The notes: a model not told the origin generated them from the sequence alone. Positions 7,215 through 17,563 are shown, numbered from the stretch's first letter. The stretch is DNA of 56,000 nt from an uncultured Lachnospiraceae bacterium (GCA_949879775.1 CATLBW010000004.1:1-56000); one strand, 5' to 3'. Numbers and translations are program-made.

Positions 7215-9208
7215 ATCTCTGCTCCCGCGGGCATATTCTTCTCCGGCGTCATCAGCGCCAGTGCGCCAGTTTCATCCTCTGCGCACAAAAGCATTCCCTC
7301 AGACAGCACGCCCGCCAGCTTTGCCGGTTTCAAATTTACCAGCACCATAACCTTCTTGCCTACCATTTCCTCAGGGGAATAATATTTACGAATCCCGGAA
7401 ACAATCTGTTTCACCTGGCTGCCAATGCGTACCTGGGAACAAAGCAGCTTCTTGGACTTAGATACTGCCTCACAGGCAATAACCTCCCCCACTTGGAACT
7501 GCATTTTCATAAAATCATCATACGTAATCTCTGCCTTAGGCTCTAAGTCAATCCCCGCCTCTTCCTCATGCTCCGGGGCTTCACCCATCGCGCGCTGCTC
7601 AGCCTCGAACTCCATACACTGTGCCTTGCGGATTTCTTCTACCTTCTCCATAACCTCTTTCACATCCAGGCGGGCAAAAAGGATTTCCGGCTGGTCCGTC
7701 ACCTTGTTCCCACTCTCGTACAGCCCAAACTGGTTGAGGCTCTCAAAATCACGAATCTTTGTATTGAGCTGTGCTACAATCTTCTCTGCGCTCTCCGGCA
7801 AAAAGCTGTGGAGCAATGACGCTGCAACCGTAATGGATTCTGTCAGGTTGTAAAGAACTTCGCCCAGGCGCCCTTTCTTCTCCTCATCCTTTGCCAATAC
7901 CCACGGCTCTGTCTCATCAATGTATTTGTTGCTGCGCCGCAGCACCGTAAACACCTCGGAAATAGCGTCAGCCACCCGCAAATCATCCATTTTCGCTTTC
8001 ACTTTATCCCTTGCCGCCGTCACCACAGCCTTCAATTCCCCATCAACAGGCTCTTCTGCGCCGGTTTTAGCAACTACCCCGCCAAAATACTTATTGCACA
8101 TGGATATTGTGCGGTTCACAAGATTGCCCAAAATATTGGCAAGGTCGGAATTGAGGCGTTCGACCACCAGCTCCCAGGTAATGATGCCATCATTATCAAA
8201 GGGCATCTCATGGAGCACAAAATAACGGGTCGCGTCCACACCAAACAAATCTGCCATATCGTCTGCATAAATCACATTTCCCTTGGACTTGCTCATCTTC
8301 TCGCCGCCCTGCAAAAGCCAGGGATGCCCAAATATCTGTTTGGGCAGCGGCAAATCAAGCGCCATCAGGAAGATTGGCCAGTATATCGTGTGGAAACGGA
8401 TAATATCCTTGCCGATCAGATGCAGGTCTGCCGGCCAGTTTTTGTTGAACAGCTCTGTAGAATTCCCCTCGGCATCATAACCAATTTTCGTAATATAGTT
8501 CGTCAGCGCGTCCAGCCAGACATAAACGACATGCTTCGGGTCAAACCCTACCGTAACCCCCCAATCAAAGGACGTCCTGGACACGCATAAGTCCTGAAGG
8601 CCCGGCAGCAGGAAGTTATTCATCATCTCATTTTTCCTGGACACCGGCTGGATAAATTCTGGATGGCTATTGATATGTGCAATCAGCCTGTCCGCATATT
8701 TGCTCATCTTAAAGAAATACGCTTCTTCCTTCGCCGGCCTCACTTCACGCCCACAATCCGGGCACTTGCCGTCCACAAGCTGGGACTCTGTCCAAAAAGA
8801 CTCGCATGGCGTACAATACATGCCCTCATAAGCCCCCTTATAGATATCCCCCTGATCATACAGCTTCTTAAAAATCTTCGCCACCTGTTCCTCATGGTCC
8901 TTATCTGTAGTGCGGACAAAGCTGTCATAAGAAGAATTCATCCTATCCCAGATGCGCTTCACTTCCCCTGCAACTTCGTCTACAAACTCCTGGGGCTTCT
9001 TCCCCAATTTCTCAGCTTTCTCCTGAATCTTCTGCCCATGCTCATCCGTACCGGTCTGGAAATAGACGTCGTAGCCCTCCTGACGTTTAAACCTCGCGAT
9101 GCTATCCGCTAACACAATTTCATACGTGTTGCCTATATGGGGCTTGCCCGATGTATAGGCAATAGCCGTAGTCATATAATATTTGCCTTTCTCGCATTTC
9201 TTACACAT
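7208..9208 (-). CDS. metG: Methionine--tRNA ligase
   Basis: A 666-residue class I aminoacyl-tRNA synthetase that charges tRNA-Met. The HIGH-type signature appears as PHIGNTYE near residue 24 and the KMSKS loop as GEKMSKSKGN near 295. The zinc knuckle is CTPCESFW followed by CPDCGRE near 128-150. The C-terminal 110 residues form the EMAP/Trbp111-like tRNA-binding domain found in dimeric MetRS. AGGAGG lies 7 bases before ATG 9208. No T-box leader fits in the short upstream gap. It is the first gene of a coupled pair with tatD. Confidence 0.97.
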   Translation of the reverse strand: MCKKCEKGKYYMTTAIAYTSGKPHIGNTYEIVLADSIARFKRQEGYDVYFQTGTDEHGQKIQEKAEKLGKKPQEFVDEVAGEVKRIWDRMNSSYDSFVRTTDKDHEEQVAKIFKKLYDQGDIYKGAYEGMYCTPCESFWTESQLVDGKCPDCGREVRPAKEEAYFFKMSKYADRLIAHINSHPEFIQPVSRKNEMMNNFLLPGLQDLCVSRTSFDWGVTVGFDPKHVVYVWLDALTNYITKIGYDAEGNSTELFNKNWPADLHLIGKDIIRFHTIYWPIFLMALDLPLPKQIFGHPWLLQGGEKMSKSKGNVIYADDMADLFGVDATRYFVLHEMPFDNDGIITWELVVERLNSDLANILGNLVNRTISMCNKYFGGVVAKTGAEEPVDGELKAVVTAARDKVKAKMDDLRVADAISEVFTVLRRSNKYIDETEPWVLAKDEEKKGRLGEVLYNLTESITVAASLLHSFLPESAEKIVAQLNTKIRDFESLNQFGLYESGNKVTDQPEILFARLDVKEVMEKVEEIRKAQCMEFEAEQRAMGEAPEHEEEAGIDLEPKAEITYDDFMKMQFQVGEVIACEAVSKSKKLLCSQVRIGSQVKQIVSGIRKYYSPEEMVGKKVMVLVNLKPAKLAGVLSEGMLLCAEDETGALALMTPEKNMPAGAEIC

Positions 9209-9282
9209 ATGTGAACCTCCTAGTATAATTATGGCTTATTCCTATCACAAGATATGCATAGCAGTTCCTTTTGATAGGAAAA

Positions 9283-9313
9283 GCCGCCTTCCATGGACCT
9301 CATAGAAGGCGGC
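9283..9313 (-). terminator. Terminator downstream of the first chemoreceptor gene
   Basis: GCCGCCTTC and GAAGGCGGC form a perfect 9-bp GC-rich stem around a 13-base loop. On the minus strand it is followed by TTTTCC. It lies 18 bases after the chemoreceptor stop codon and separates that gene from metG. Confidence 0.8.
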
Positions 9314-9330
9314 TGTCTTTCGTAATCCTG

Positions 9331-11067
9331 CTATAAGTTAATAAAACGTTCTGCCTCATCCGTAAGGGTCCCGGCAACCTCCCTGTTATCATCCATTGCC
9401 TCCGCAATCTCACTGATATCCTTCACTAAGTTAGAAGTATTCATCGCCACATTCGTAGCGCCCCTCGCACTCTCGCCTACCGCTGTATTGATGCCGTTAA
9501 TCGAATCCGTAATATTACCCATCAGCTCCTTAAGGTTGACGGACATATCATTAAACCGGGTGACTATGTCATTGACATGCACCGCGTCCTCATTATACTG
9601 CTTACCGGCATTCACAAACCCTTCATAATCAGGCAGTATATTGTCATTGATATATTTCACAATTGAATCCGCGCTGTCAATCAGCTCATTCACCGCCTCT
9701 ATTACCATGTTATTGATGGTCTGGATATTATTTGCCGCTTCCCTGCTGGAACTTGCAAGCTGGCTGATTTCATCTGCAACAACGGCAAATCCCCTGCCTG
9801 CTTCGCCTGCCCTAGCCGCCTCGATAGATGCGTTCAGCGACAGGAGGTTTGTCTGCCCGGAAATGCTCAATATCTCATCCGTAAGGTCATTTACACGGTC
9901 AACGCTCTTGCTGCTCTCAATTGCACGTTTCAGCTTATCAATAATCGCATTGATGATATCGCTCGTATTCTGTTTATTATCTACTGCATTCTTCTCTAAG
10001 CTCTCCGCACGTTCCTGCATTCCAACTGCATAATCGTACAAGCCCTGGGACGCATCGGAGAGTTCAATAATATTCTCGTCCACAGTCCCTACATTCTCCT
10101 TGATATCTGTAATGGTCGTGGAAATTGTCTCCATGGATGCAGACAGCTCCTCCATGACAGCAGAAATATCATAAGAATTATTATTCGCCGTCGATACCTT
10201 GTCAGATACTAAATTGACGATGGAACCAAGCTGGTCAGAGCTTACATTGATATGCCCCATAATCCCCTGCAAGGTCTCAATAAAAGTATTGATGCCGGCT
10301 GCCAGCGTGCCAATCTCATCCGTACAGAAACATTGTACCCGCTTGGTCAGGTCGCCTTCGCCCGCTTCAATGGTAGCAATCACATCGCGTAGCTGCGCAT
10401 TGATATTGATCAAACGCTTGCATACCCATGCCCAGCATACCCACACGACAAAGAGCAGGACAACCACACTGCATACGATCAGGATAATCGTTGTACGCGT
10501 CACGCTCCCATACACCTTTTTCAGGATTGACACCGCGTTCCCCATCGCTTCTTTGTTAATTTCAATCAGCTCATCTAATTCCGCCGTCAGGGCAACGCCC
10601 GCTTCACGCAGGTCATTGCTTGCAAGCTCAGACGCCTCCCCTTTCTGCATCTTGGCGCTATGGTCAAGTATTTTTTCATATATCACTAAGTAAGCCTCAT
10701 AATCCTTTTTGAACTGGGAGAATGCCTCTGCTTCCTTTCCACTAAGCCCCTGCTCATACTGTGCGCACAAATCCGTAATCTCAGCCTTCAGCTCCTCCGC
10801 TTCCCTAACTAACGACTGCTTATCCGCTGGATCTTCCTCAACAATATGTGCAAATGCCACACGCCGCAGGGTCTGGTAAGCAATCGTCACCTCTTCTACC
10901 TGCTCAATCCTTACCACATAGTTGCTGGTGATATCCTCACTGGTCTTCATAATCCGGTTCGTGCTGTTGAAACTTATAACCCCCAGTACCAACATCAAAA
11001 ACCCCAACAATGCCACCGGAATCAGGATTTTCAACCTGATGCTCAGGTTCTTCAAAAACATTGACAT
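9331..11067 (-). CDS. Methyl-accepting chemotaxis protein (4HB-type sensor)
   Basis: A 578-residue membrane chemoreceptor. The first membrane segment spans about residues 12-30, a four-helix-bundle periplasm-side sensor about 31-185, and the second membrane segment about 188-212. A HAMP linker follows, then a long coiled-coil signalling domain containing the conserved hairpin tip [20 protein letters not shown]. It would feed the CheA/CheW array; no che genes are in the window. ATG 11067 has AGGAGG 8 bases upstream. It is transcribed alone: a terminator follows, and the upstream sortase gene ends about 90 bases away. The ligand cannot be predicted. Confidence 0.93.
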   Translation of the reverse strand: MSMFLKNLSIRLKILIPVALLGFLMLVLGVISFNSTNRIMKTSEDITSNYVVRIEQVEEVTIAYQTLRRVAFAHIVEEDPADKQSLVREAEELKAEITDLCAQYEQGLSGKEAEAFSQFKKDYEAYLVIYEKILDHSAKMQKGEASELASNDLREAGVALTAELDELIEINKEAMGNAVSILKKVYGSVTRTTIILIVCSVVVLLFVVWVCWAWVCKRLININAQLRDVIATIEAGEGDLTKRVQCFCTDEIGTLAAGINTFIETLQGIMGHINVSSDQLGSIVNLVSDKVSTANNNSYDISAVMEELSASMETISTTITDIKENVGTVDENIIELSDASQGLYDYAVGMQERAESLEKNAVDNKQNTSDIINAIIDKLKRAIESSKSVDRVNDLTDEILSISGQTNLLSLNASIEAARAGEAGRGFAVVADEISQLASSSREAANNIQTINNMVIEAVNELIDSADSIVKYINDNILPDYEGFVNAGKQYNEDAVHVNDIVTRFNDMSVNLKELMGNITDSINGINTAVGESARGATNVAMNTSNLVKDISEIAEAMDDNREVAGTLTDEAERFINL

Positions 11068-11159
11068 ATCACTTCTCCTCCTAGTGTAAATATTGTTCTC
11101 CGCAAAATTCTGATTAGCTATTATTATAATATATTTTAGTGTTCAAGTCCAGCATAATA

Positions 11160-11981
11160 TCATTTCCCAACTCTCTTTGCCACGACCACAAACCTGCCGT
11201 TTTCCGTATGGCCAGAGCAGGTAGACAATGTAAGGAAGGTGTCCCCAAATTCCGCTGTAACCCCTGTATCATAAATTGACAATTTCTTGACATTATCATA
11301 GAACTCATTAAACTCTTTTTTAGTATCAGCCTCATAAAACTGATAATAGCGAAACCCCCCGTCTTCCGCTGATTCAGACACCTGCGTCCGAAATGCAGCC
11401 ATAACCTCATATTCGCGCGCTTCAAAAAGCGTATCAAATAAGACCTTGCCATGCTCTTTACAAAACGACTGGCTTTCATATCTGTCCAACTCCCCGAACA
11501 TGGCGTCATCCTTCATATGATGCCCATAGATAATAACATTTGTCCCCGGCGTGCCGATATCCGCTATGCTTTTTACAAAAAGGCTCCCATACTTGTCCTC
11601 TTCCCCCTGGAAATTATGGTTAAGATAATATTCATCGTCCTCACACTGCATAACCGGGTAATCAATCTTCGTGCCCTCCACCGTAAGCCAGCCAACCAAA
11701 TCACTGTTTTCCTCATAAAAGCTTTGCAAAGCAGGCAGAAGCATCGGCTCGTCCCCCCCTGTCTCTTGTGCTCCTGCTTCCCCCTGCTTTGCGGCCTCCT
11801 GTTTGGGTCCCTCCTGCCCCATATATGCATCGTCACCCGCTCTTTTTTGTTCTCTCATTTGCCTTTGCTGCCTTTCATGCCTGATAGAGCGAAAGCATGA
11901 CTGCCCCACAGGGAGCAGGCATGCTATTGTTATCACTGCACATATCATTCTTAGAAGGCGTATTCTGCCTCTATCCTTCAC
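11160..11981 (-). CDS. Class B sortase
   Basis: A transpeptidase of about 273 residues, anchored by an N-terminal membrane segment (about residues 8-27) with the catalytic domain outside. Catalytic His is in IIYGHHMKDD, Cys in LSTCSGH, and the supporting Arg in NGRFVVVAKR; the order and spacing fit class B. GTG 11981 is preferred because GGAGG lies 7 bases upstream; ATG 11999 has no ribosome site. It overlaps the 3' end of the surface-protein gene by 11 bases, so the two are almost certainly co-expressed and that protein is the likely substrate. Confidence 0.88.
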   Translation of the reverse strand: MKDRGRIRLLRMICAVITIACLLPVGQSCFRSIRHERQQRQMREQKRAGDDAYMGQEGPKQEAAKQGEAGAQETGGDEPMLLPALQSFYEENSDLVGWLTVEGTKIDYPVMQCEDDEYYLNHNFQGEEDKYGSLFVKSIADIGTPGTNVIIYGHHMKDDAMFGELDRYESQSFCKEHGKVLFDTLFEAREYEVMAAFRTQVSESAEDGGFRYYQFYEADTKKEFNEFYDNVKKLSIYDTGVTAEFGDTFLTLSTCSGHTENGRFVVVAKRVGK

Positions 11982-14430
11982 AAACTTTCCTCCACTCATC
12001 GCTAACGCTCTTGCCGATACTGTGATAGTACAACAAGAACAGCGAGATTATGAGCAGCGCCGGATACTTACGGAACTTTCCTCTCCTTGACCAGCGCACC
12101 AGCCTGGAAATAATTTCTTCTTTCTCCCCCTCCGTAATGCCGTTATCACCAGATGTAAAATACATCAGTAAATATGTAAATCCTGCAACCATCCCCAAGG
12201 TGGCAAAGACCTTTACAGAGCTGCGGTCCCCCGTCGCAGGCTCCCCGGTTGGCAATTTCGACGCCTGTGCCTTTGTGGGTGTCTGGCCCTTAGGGACAAT
12301 CGTTGCCTTCTGCCCCTTAATCTCCACTTCCGTCTTCTTCGTTGTCTTATTCCCGGCATTGTCCACAGCAGTCACCTGGAGGGTATGCTTGCCTTCCCCC
12401 TTGATGCCTACGGTAAAGCTATATTCCTCGACCATGGAATCAGTAAATTCCTCTTCGCCTTCCGGCTGCGCCTCTCCTCCGTCCAACCGATAGGACACGG
12501 CTGCAAGCCCGGCTGTGACACGCTCATCGGCACGGTCCGACACATCGACATGGATCGCCGCACTGGGCTTGGTTTTATCCTTGTCATTTACTTTTGCCTC
12601 AGAAAAACGGATATCGGGCGCGTTATCTTCCACTATAGCCCCTGCGCCGTCTATCGTAAGGATTTTCTCCACAGATACATTTCCCGCATTGTCCGTACAG
12701 CTTAAGAATATGCTGCCCTTAAATTCCTGCGCGATTGAAACCTCAACCAGGCTCTGCCCGCTCTGCGCGTCGCCCCGGATCGTCATAACTCCCGATACGC
12801 CGCCGCTGCGCGCATGGACTCCCGGCGATAATGCATAATCCGCATGTATCTTTGCCGTCCCCTCTTTCTTATCGCCATCCTCGGATACCAGGCTGTAATC
12901 CCCCTGTCTCAGCCCACTTCCTTCTTCTAAGACTGGGACAGTAATAATCAGCTTCTTTTTGCTGATAATCCAATCTGAGAAATTCCTGTATTCAGAGCCA
13001 AAAGTTGCCTCGCCTAATTCCGGCGCAGTCTCGTCCGCCCATTTTGCATAAAGCACCGTCTCGCTAAGGTTTGTATTCTCATCTACCGTCCGGTAATTAT
13101 CCCAGTAAGCAAATTCCGATCCTGCCTCATCCGTGTACCATCCCTTAAACGTATAGCCCCTGCGCTGCGGCTCCTGCGGTTCCTGCAGGAACCCGCCGTA
13201 ACGGACTGACTGCATATCCGGGGTAATGCCTTCCCCCCCGTTTAACGCAAAATACACATTGTAAATATCCCTGTCATAGTACACTTGAAGCACCAGGCTG
13301 CCATCTGCCTTGACAACTCCAGATAACACGCCCTCCTCTGATTCTTCTTTGGGGCTGAACCCGGTGTAGGGATTGACGTCCGCTTCCACCACGTCGCCCG
13401 TCTTCCCGGTCATATACTCTGTATCACAGTCCACCCTGGTATAACCGCTGCCTTCTAAATCCTGTTTGTAATGCTCCACACGGTACGGCGTGTCGCTCCC
13501 TGCCACCCATATGGCATAAAGCGTCGTACTGCAGTCCAAATTAAAGCTCTCGCCTACATCAACCGGCGTACCCTCGCCATCTTTGTCCGTGTTCCATCCT
13601 GCAAAGACATACCCTGAACGGGTAAGCCCGTCTGCCGCTGTGAACGTCGGATAATCATATTCACATTCCTCGCTCACATTTACATAACATTCCCCTGACT
13701 CACTGTCCGGACTCACATCTCCTCCGTTTGCATCATAAGACAATGTTACCTGCTTTTTATAAACGCCATAGTAAGTCATATCCTTTGTCAGCGTAAGCTG
13801 GGCGCCTGCCGCTATCCCTCCGGCAAAACTATTCGGGCTTTCATCCCAGCCGACAAATTCAAACCCATCCATCGCCTGCGCGTCCGGCGCTGTCACGATG
13901 CCGTTTTCTGTGCCCTCCTGCTTCACTGCAGCGACATTTTCCTTATGTCCTGCGCTGCCGGAATAGAAATCTGCAGAATAATTTACCTTGCCATCATCCG
14001 CTGTCACATGATCCTCCGGCAATTGCCCGTCATCGCCAGGCTCCCCGCCGCCAGGCTCTTCGCCCTCCTGAGGCTCATCCGGCGCTTCGCCCGCGTCACC
14101 CGGCTCTTCTGCCGTCTGTTCGCTTACTTCCTCAGGCTCCGCCAAAAGTTCCATGGAATCCTCCTGCTTGCCCGGCGCCTCCTTCTCTTGCTTGCCATCT
14201 TCTGGGAGCGCGTCCAGCTCTTCCTGCTGCTTCTCCTCCCTGGGTATGCCTGAGAAATTTTCGGAACCTTCCTGTACGTCTGCCGCCTGTGCCAAAAGGC
14301 CAAATTGCGGGAACGGGATTGACACTGCGACCAGGCACACCCCCAGAAGCGCCGCCAAAAGCTGCTGCCTGACAGGATGACGCCCGGATACGGGGCTTTT
14401 TTCATTTTGGTTATAATTTTTCTCTTTCAT
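11971..14430 (-). CDS. Large surface protein with InlB-type repeats, probable sortase substrate
   Basis: An 819-residue exported protein. Residues 1-50 are a long signal peptide ending LLAQAA. Residues 50-165 are an acidic Glu/Pro/Gly-rich stalk. Residues 165-465 hold repeats of the InlB B/Flg_new type (GY.F.GW, ADGLTRSGYVFAGWN, RRGYTFKGWYTDE, LYAKW). Residues 470-720 look like bacterial Ig-like domains. Near residue 740, EPATGD followed by a hydrophobic segment resembles a Lachnospiraceae sorting signal. Unusually, about 60 residues follow, with a basic stretch (RRGKFRKY) and a second membrane segment (ALLIISLFLLYY). The sortase gene overlaps its end. The ATG has a GGAGAG site about 9 bases upstream. 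Confidence 0.82.
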   Translation of the reverse strand: MKEKNYNQNEKSPVSGRHPVRQQLLAALLGVCLVAVSIPFPQFGLLAQAADVQEGSENFSGIPREEKQQEELDALPEDGKQEKEAPGKQEDSMELLAEPEEVSEQTAEEPGDAGEAPDEPQEGEEPGGGEPGDDGQLPEDHVTADDGKVNYSADFYSGSAGHKENVAAVKQEGTENGIVTAPDAQAMDGFEFVGWDESPNSFAGGIAAGAQLTLTKDMTYYGVYKKQVTLSYDANGGDVSPDSESGECYVNVSEECEYDYPTFTAADGLTRSGYVFAGWNTDKDGEGTPVDVGESFNLDCSTTLYAIWVAGSDTPYRVEHYKQDLEGSGYTRVDCDTEYMTGKTGDVVEADVNPYTGFSPKEESEEGVLSGVVKADGSLVLQVYYDRDIYNVYFALNGGEGITPDMQSVRYGGFLQEPQEPQRRGYTFKGWYTDEAGSEFAYWDNYRTVDENTNLSETVLYAKWADETAPELGEATFGSEYRNFSDWIISKKKLIITVPVLEEGSGLRQGDYSLVSEDGDKKEGTAKIHADYALSPGVHARSGGVSGVMTIRGDAQSGQSLVEVSIAQEFKGSIFLSCTDNAGNVSVEKILTIDGAGAIVEDNAPDIRFSEAKVNDKDKTKPSAAIHVDVSDRADERVTAGLAAVSYRLDGGEAQPEGEEEFTDSMVEEYSFTVGIKGEGKHTLQVTAVDNAGNKTTKKTEVEIKGQKATIVPKGQTPTKAQASKLPTGEPATGDRSSVKVFATLGMVAGFTYLLMYFTSGDNGITEGEKEEIISRLVRWSRRGKFRKYPALLIISLFLLYYHSIGKSVSDEWRKVCEG

Positions 14431-14539
14431 CTCACATCACTCTCCTTGTACCTATATCTGCAAAGATGCTGCCGCCGTGTGCACAGCCACAATGCCCCAA
14501 GCATGCTCTGCCTGTTTCTTTGCCGTAACCTTATACCCT

Positions 14540-15013
14540 TTACTCGAAATCCTTATCCTCCGCTTCCTTTACGTCTGCCGTCCCCACCTCCTTCGCTTCT
14601 TCTATGTCTATTATCTCCATGTCCTCTGCTTCTTCGCTTCCTTCCACGTCCTCCGCATAGACAAACTCACATTTATTGCCGCATTTATTACAGTACAGCG
14701 CATCCGCGTCATTCGGCGCACTGCATACTGGGCAAAGCTTTTTGCCCTTGCGCTCTGCAATCCCGCTCCTAAGCTCTTCGATTTTCAACAACGTTTCCGT
14801 GATGAGCGCAACCTCTTCAAATATCGGTTCCGCATCATCCTTGTGCATTTCATAATACTGTTTTCCAATCTCAGTATACTGCCTGCGCACAAAATCCTCC
14901 TTATTGCGTATATCCATACGCAGCTTCGTAATTTCCGTTAAATCCGTCACCTTCTGCGACACGTCTTTGCCGGTTTCTGTGATTGTCTCTCCCAACTTGC
15001 CAAAAAAATCCAT
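14540..15013 (-). CDS. Zinc-ribbon protein with coiled-coil N-terminus
   Basis: A 157-residue soluble protein. Residues 1-85 are amphipathic helix (MDFFGKLGETITETGKDVSQ, the opening found in many small Firmicute zinc-ribbon proteins). A CPVCSAPNDADALYCNKCG zinc ribbon occupies about residues 93-111. The last 40 residues are very acidic and repetitive (EEAEDMEIIDIEEAKEV). AAGGAGG lies 7 bases before the ATG. It lies upstream of the surface protein on the same strand with a 109-base gap. Its role is unknown; the family is often near membrane or envelope genes. Confidence 0.75.
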   Translation of the reverse strand: MDFFGKLGETITETGKDVSQKVTDLTEITKLRMDIRNKEDFVRRQYTEIGKQYYEMHKDDAEPIFEEVALITETLLKIEELRSGIAERKGKKLCPVCSAPNDADALYCNKCGNKCEFVYAEDVEGSEEAEDMEIIDIEEAKEVGTADVKEAEDKDFE

Positions 15014-15079
15014 AGTCTTCCTCCTTCTTAAAATAAAATATCCAGTGCGCCTTTCCTATAACTTCACTATCTATCCCCG

Positions 15080-16009
15080 TCACCGCACACAGATATATCC
15101 CATATACACGGCATAAATGGCAACCAACATTGCCCCCTCTGCACGGCTGATCCGCTTGCCGGTCCAGGCAAACACCCAGACGACAACACTCATTCCAATT
15201 AGAATTATAGCATCAATCATATTTTCCATCAAGACTTCCATGGGACTTATTGCGCCAGCAATCCCTAAAACCAGCAAAATATTAAAAATATTAGAGCCAA
15301 TCACGTTTCCAATTGCCATGTCAGCCTCACCCTTTTTCGCTGCAACAATGGATGTGACAAGCTCGGGCAAAGACGTCCCCATAGCTACAATGGTAAGCCC
15401 AATCAAAGTCTGGCTCAGCCCAAAATTCCCTGCAATCGCCGTAGCGGAATCAACGACGATGTCACCGCCCAATACGATTGCCGCTATTCCTATTACAATA
15501 TAAACAATGCACATCCCTGTGCCCAGCTCCTTAATCTCCCCAACATCCTCCTGCGCATGGCGCTCTCTTTTAGCCCCCCTCACCAGCCATACCAAAAAAG
15601 CAATAAACCCTGCCAGCAACAGCAGCCCTTCCGTCCTGCCAATCTCCATGCCAAAATAGCCCATAGCAGTAAGGGCAACTACCGCCAATATAGAAATCGG
15701 GAACTCCTTCTTCAAAGTCCCTGCTTTTACGCCAAGCGGCGAAATAACTGAGCAGACCCCGCAGACTACCATCAAATTAAAAATATTAGATCCGACGGCA
15801 TTGCTGATTGCCACTGCATTGTTCCCTTGAAAAGACGCCGTAATGCTGACCGCGCACTCCGGCGCGCTTGTTCCCATCGCCACTACGGTAAGCCCAATCA
15901 CCATGGACGACACTTTTAACTTATGCGCCACGCTTGCGCTTCCATCCACAAAGCAGTCCGCCCCCTTTATCAGCAGTATAAACCCTAAAACCAACAATAC
16001 ATACTCCAA
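15080..16009 (-). CDS. Calcium/sodium antiporter (CaCA family, YrbG-like)
   Basis: A 309-residue integral membrane cation exchanger with two inverted repeats of about five helices. Each repeat carries the ion-binding alpha motif: VVAMGTSAPECAVSI near residue 43 and IVAMGTSLPELVTSI near residue 205, each followed by an N.(I/V)GSNIFN loop. The acidic residues in the GTS(A/L)PE motifs coordinate the ions. It probably exports Ca2+ in exchange for Na+ or H+. The start has GGAG directly before the ATG and a weaker GAGGGG further upstream. Palindromic element A lies between this gene and tyrS. Confidence 0.92.
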   Translation of the reverse strand: MEYVLLVLGFILLIKGADCFVDGSASVAHKLKVSSMVIGLTVVAMGTSAPECAVSITASFQGNNAVAISNAVGSNIFNLMVVCGVCSVISPLGVKAGTLKKEFPISILAVVALTAMGYFGMEIGRTEGLLLLAGFIAFLVWLVRGAKRERHAQEDVGEIKELGTGMCIVYIVIGIAAIVLGGDIVVDSATAIAGNFGLSQTLIGLTIVAMGTSLPELVTSIVAAKKGEADMAIGNVIGSNIFNILLVLGIAGAISPMEVLMENMIDAIILIGMSVVVWVFAWTGKRISRAEGAMLVAIYAVYMGYICVR

Positions 16010-16054
16010 GCTTTTCCCCTCGCTTCCTTAAAAATTATTGCCTATATACTTTAT

Positions 16055-16217
16055 GTAACAGTTCTGCACACGCCATTCACAAAGGTGCCTGCGGCACTTT
16101 CTCGCTGCTTCGCAGCTAACTTTGCTCATAAAATGGCGTTCCCTCAGCCGAAATGAATCGTGTAAAATTCGTGCAAGCACGATTTTCCCCGATTTTTCCG
16201 GCTGGCTGAACTGTTAC
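16055..16217. repeat. Palindromic intergenic element A
   Basis: A 163-base element bounded by GTAACAGTTC (16055-16064) and GAACTGTTAC (16208-16217), a perfect 10-bp terminal inverted repeat. Inside are nested stems: CGCCATT/AATGGCG, GCTGC/GCAGC and CGTGC/GCACG. TATATAC occurs just outside both ends (16043-16049 and 16221-16227). Its left end resembles that of element B at 35524 (ACAGTTC-GC-CACGCC). No coding potential is seen. Confidence 0.6.
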
Positions 16218-16246
16218 TTCTATATACATTATTATTACCGCCCCCC

Positions 16247-16275
16247 TTGACAAATCCCTCTTTTTTACCTATAAT
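16247..16275 (+). promoter_or_regulatory. Consensus sigma-A promoter of tyrS
   Basis: TTGACA (16247-16252), 17 bases, TATAAT (16270-16275): exact consensus. The predicted start near 16282 leaves a leader of only about 22 bases, so there is no T-box. Confidence 0.88.
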
Positions 16276-16303
16276 TTTCATTCAAATACGAGGAGGAAGA
16301 AGA

Positions 16304-17521
16304 ATGACTGTATATGATGAACTGGTTGCCAGGGGGCTGATTGCCCAGGTAACAGACGAAGATGAGATTAAGGAATTGATAAACAACGGCAAAGCCACCT
16401 TCTATATTGGATTCGACCCCACGGCTGACAGCCTGCATGTAGGGCATTTCATGGCCCTGTGCCTTATGAAGCGCTTACAGATGGCAGGCAACAGGCCCAT
16501 CGCCCTAATCGGCGGCGGAACCGGCATGATTGGCGACCCCTCCGGAAGGACGGACATGCGCCAGATGATGACGCCCGAGATGATCCAGCACAATTGTGAC
16601 TGCTTCAAGGAACAGATGGGTAAATTTATTGACTTCTCGGAAGGGAAAGCCTTGATGGTGAATAATGCGGACTGGCTCATGGACTTAAATTATATCGAAG
16701 TCCTGCGTGAAGTAGGCCCTCATTTTTCCGTGAACCGCATGCTGACCGCGGAATGTTATAAACAGCGCATGGAAAAAGGGCTGAGCTTCTTAGAATTTAA
16801 TTACATGATTATGCAAAGCTATGACTTCTATGCATTATTCCAGAAATACGGCTGTAATATGCAGTTCGGCGGCGACGACCAGTGGAGCAATATGTTAGGC
16901 GGCACTGAGCTTATCCGCCGCAAGCTCGGCAAGGATGCTTACGCGATGACAATCACCCTGCTCCTTAATTCCGAGGGCAAGAAAATGGGCAAAACGCAAT
17001 CCGGGGCAGTCTGGCTTGACCCCAACAAGACTTCGCCCTTCGACTTCTACCAATACTGGAGGAATGTCGCGGACGCCGACGTGTTAAATTGCATCCGTAT
17101 GCTGACGTTCCTGCCTTTAGAAGAAATTGACGAGATGGATTCCTGGGAAGGCGCACAGCTTAACAAAGCCAAGGAAATACTTGCTTACGAGCTGACAAAG
17201 CTGGTGCACGGCGAGCAGGAAGCCGCAAAAGCACAGGATGCCGCCAGGGCCTTATTTTCCAGCGGGAACGCCGCTGATATGCCCTCCGTCAGCCTGGCGG
17301 AAGAGGATTTCACGGATGGTTCTATCGATATTTTGTCCCTTTTAGTCAAATCCGGGCTCACCCCCTCCCGCTCCGAGGCGCGCCGAGCCGTGGAACAAGG
17401 CGGCGTTTCCGCAGACGGCGAGAAAGTGACAGACATCAAGGCTGCTTACAGCGCAGAAGCGTTTGCAAACGGCATGGTGCTTAAAAAAGGCAAAAAGAAT
17501 TTCCGCAAAATACTTCGTTAA
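16304..17521 (+). CDS. tyrS: Tyrosine--tRNA ligase
   Basis: A 405-residue class I synthetase charging tRNA-Tyr. The HIGH-type motif is in [13 protein letters not shown] near residue 40; tyrosine-pocket residues are in [11 protein letters not shown] and [10 protein letters not shown]; the KMSKS loop is KMGKT. The last 65 residues are the S4 RNA-binding domain ([18 protein letters not shown]). ATG 16304 has GAGGAGG 7-8 bases upstream; the open frame begins further back, but inside the promoter. It converges on the broken degV gene. Confidence 0.97.
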   Translation: MTVYDELVARGLIAQVTDEDEIKELINNGKATFYIGFDPTADSLHVGHFMALCLMKRLQMAGNRPIALIGGGTGMIGDPSGRTDMRQMMTPEMIQHNCDCFKEQMGKFIDFSEGKALMVNNADWLMDLNYIEVLREVGPHFSVNRMLTAECYKQRMEKGLSFLEFNYMIMQSYDFYALFQKYGCNMQFGGDDQWSNMLGGTELIRRKLGKDAYAMTITLLLNSEGKKMGKTQSGAVWLDPNKTSPFDFYQYWRNVADADVLNCIRMLTFLPLEEIDEMDSWEGAQLNKAKEILAYELTKLVHGEQEAAKAQDAARALFSSGNAADMPSVSLAEEDFTDGSIDILSLLVKSGLTPSRSEARRAVEQGGVSADGEKVTDIKAAYSAEAFANGMVLKKGKKNFRKILR

Positions 17522-17563
17522 CCAGTAACAATCCACCCCGCGCCATTGGCTATAAAATGAGCG

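Noticed and set aside
9209-9282. A TTGTGA-17-TATACT promoter for metG
   Set aside because: The -10 would directly abut the AGGAGG site, so the transcript would start after the ribosome site; the match is probably fortuitous.
12190-12260. LPTGE in the surface protein as an LPXTG motif
   Set aside because: The order is L-P-T-G-E, not L-P-x-T-G; the nearby EPATGD is the better sorting candidate.
16043-16227. TATATAC repeats as a target-site duplication of element A
   Set aside because: They are separated from the inverted repeats by 5 and 3 bases and are simple AT-rich sequence, so the claim is too weak on its own.
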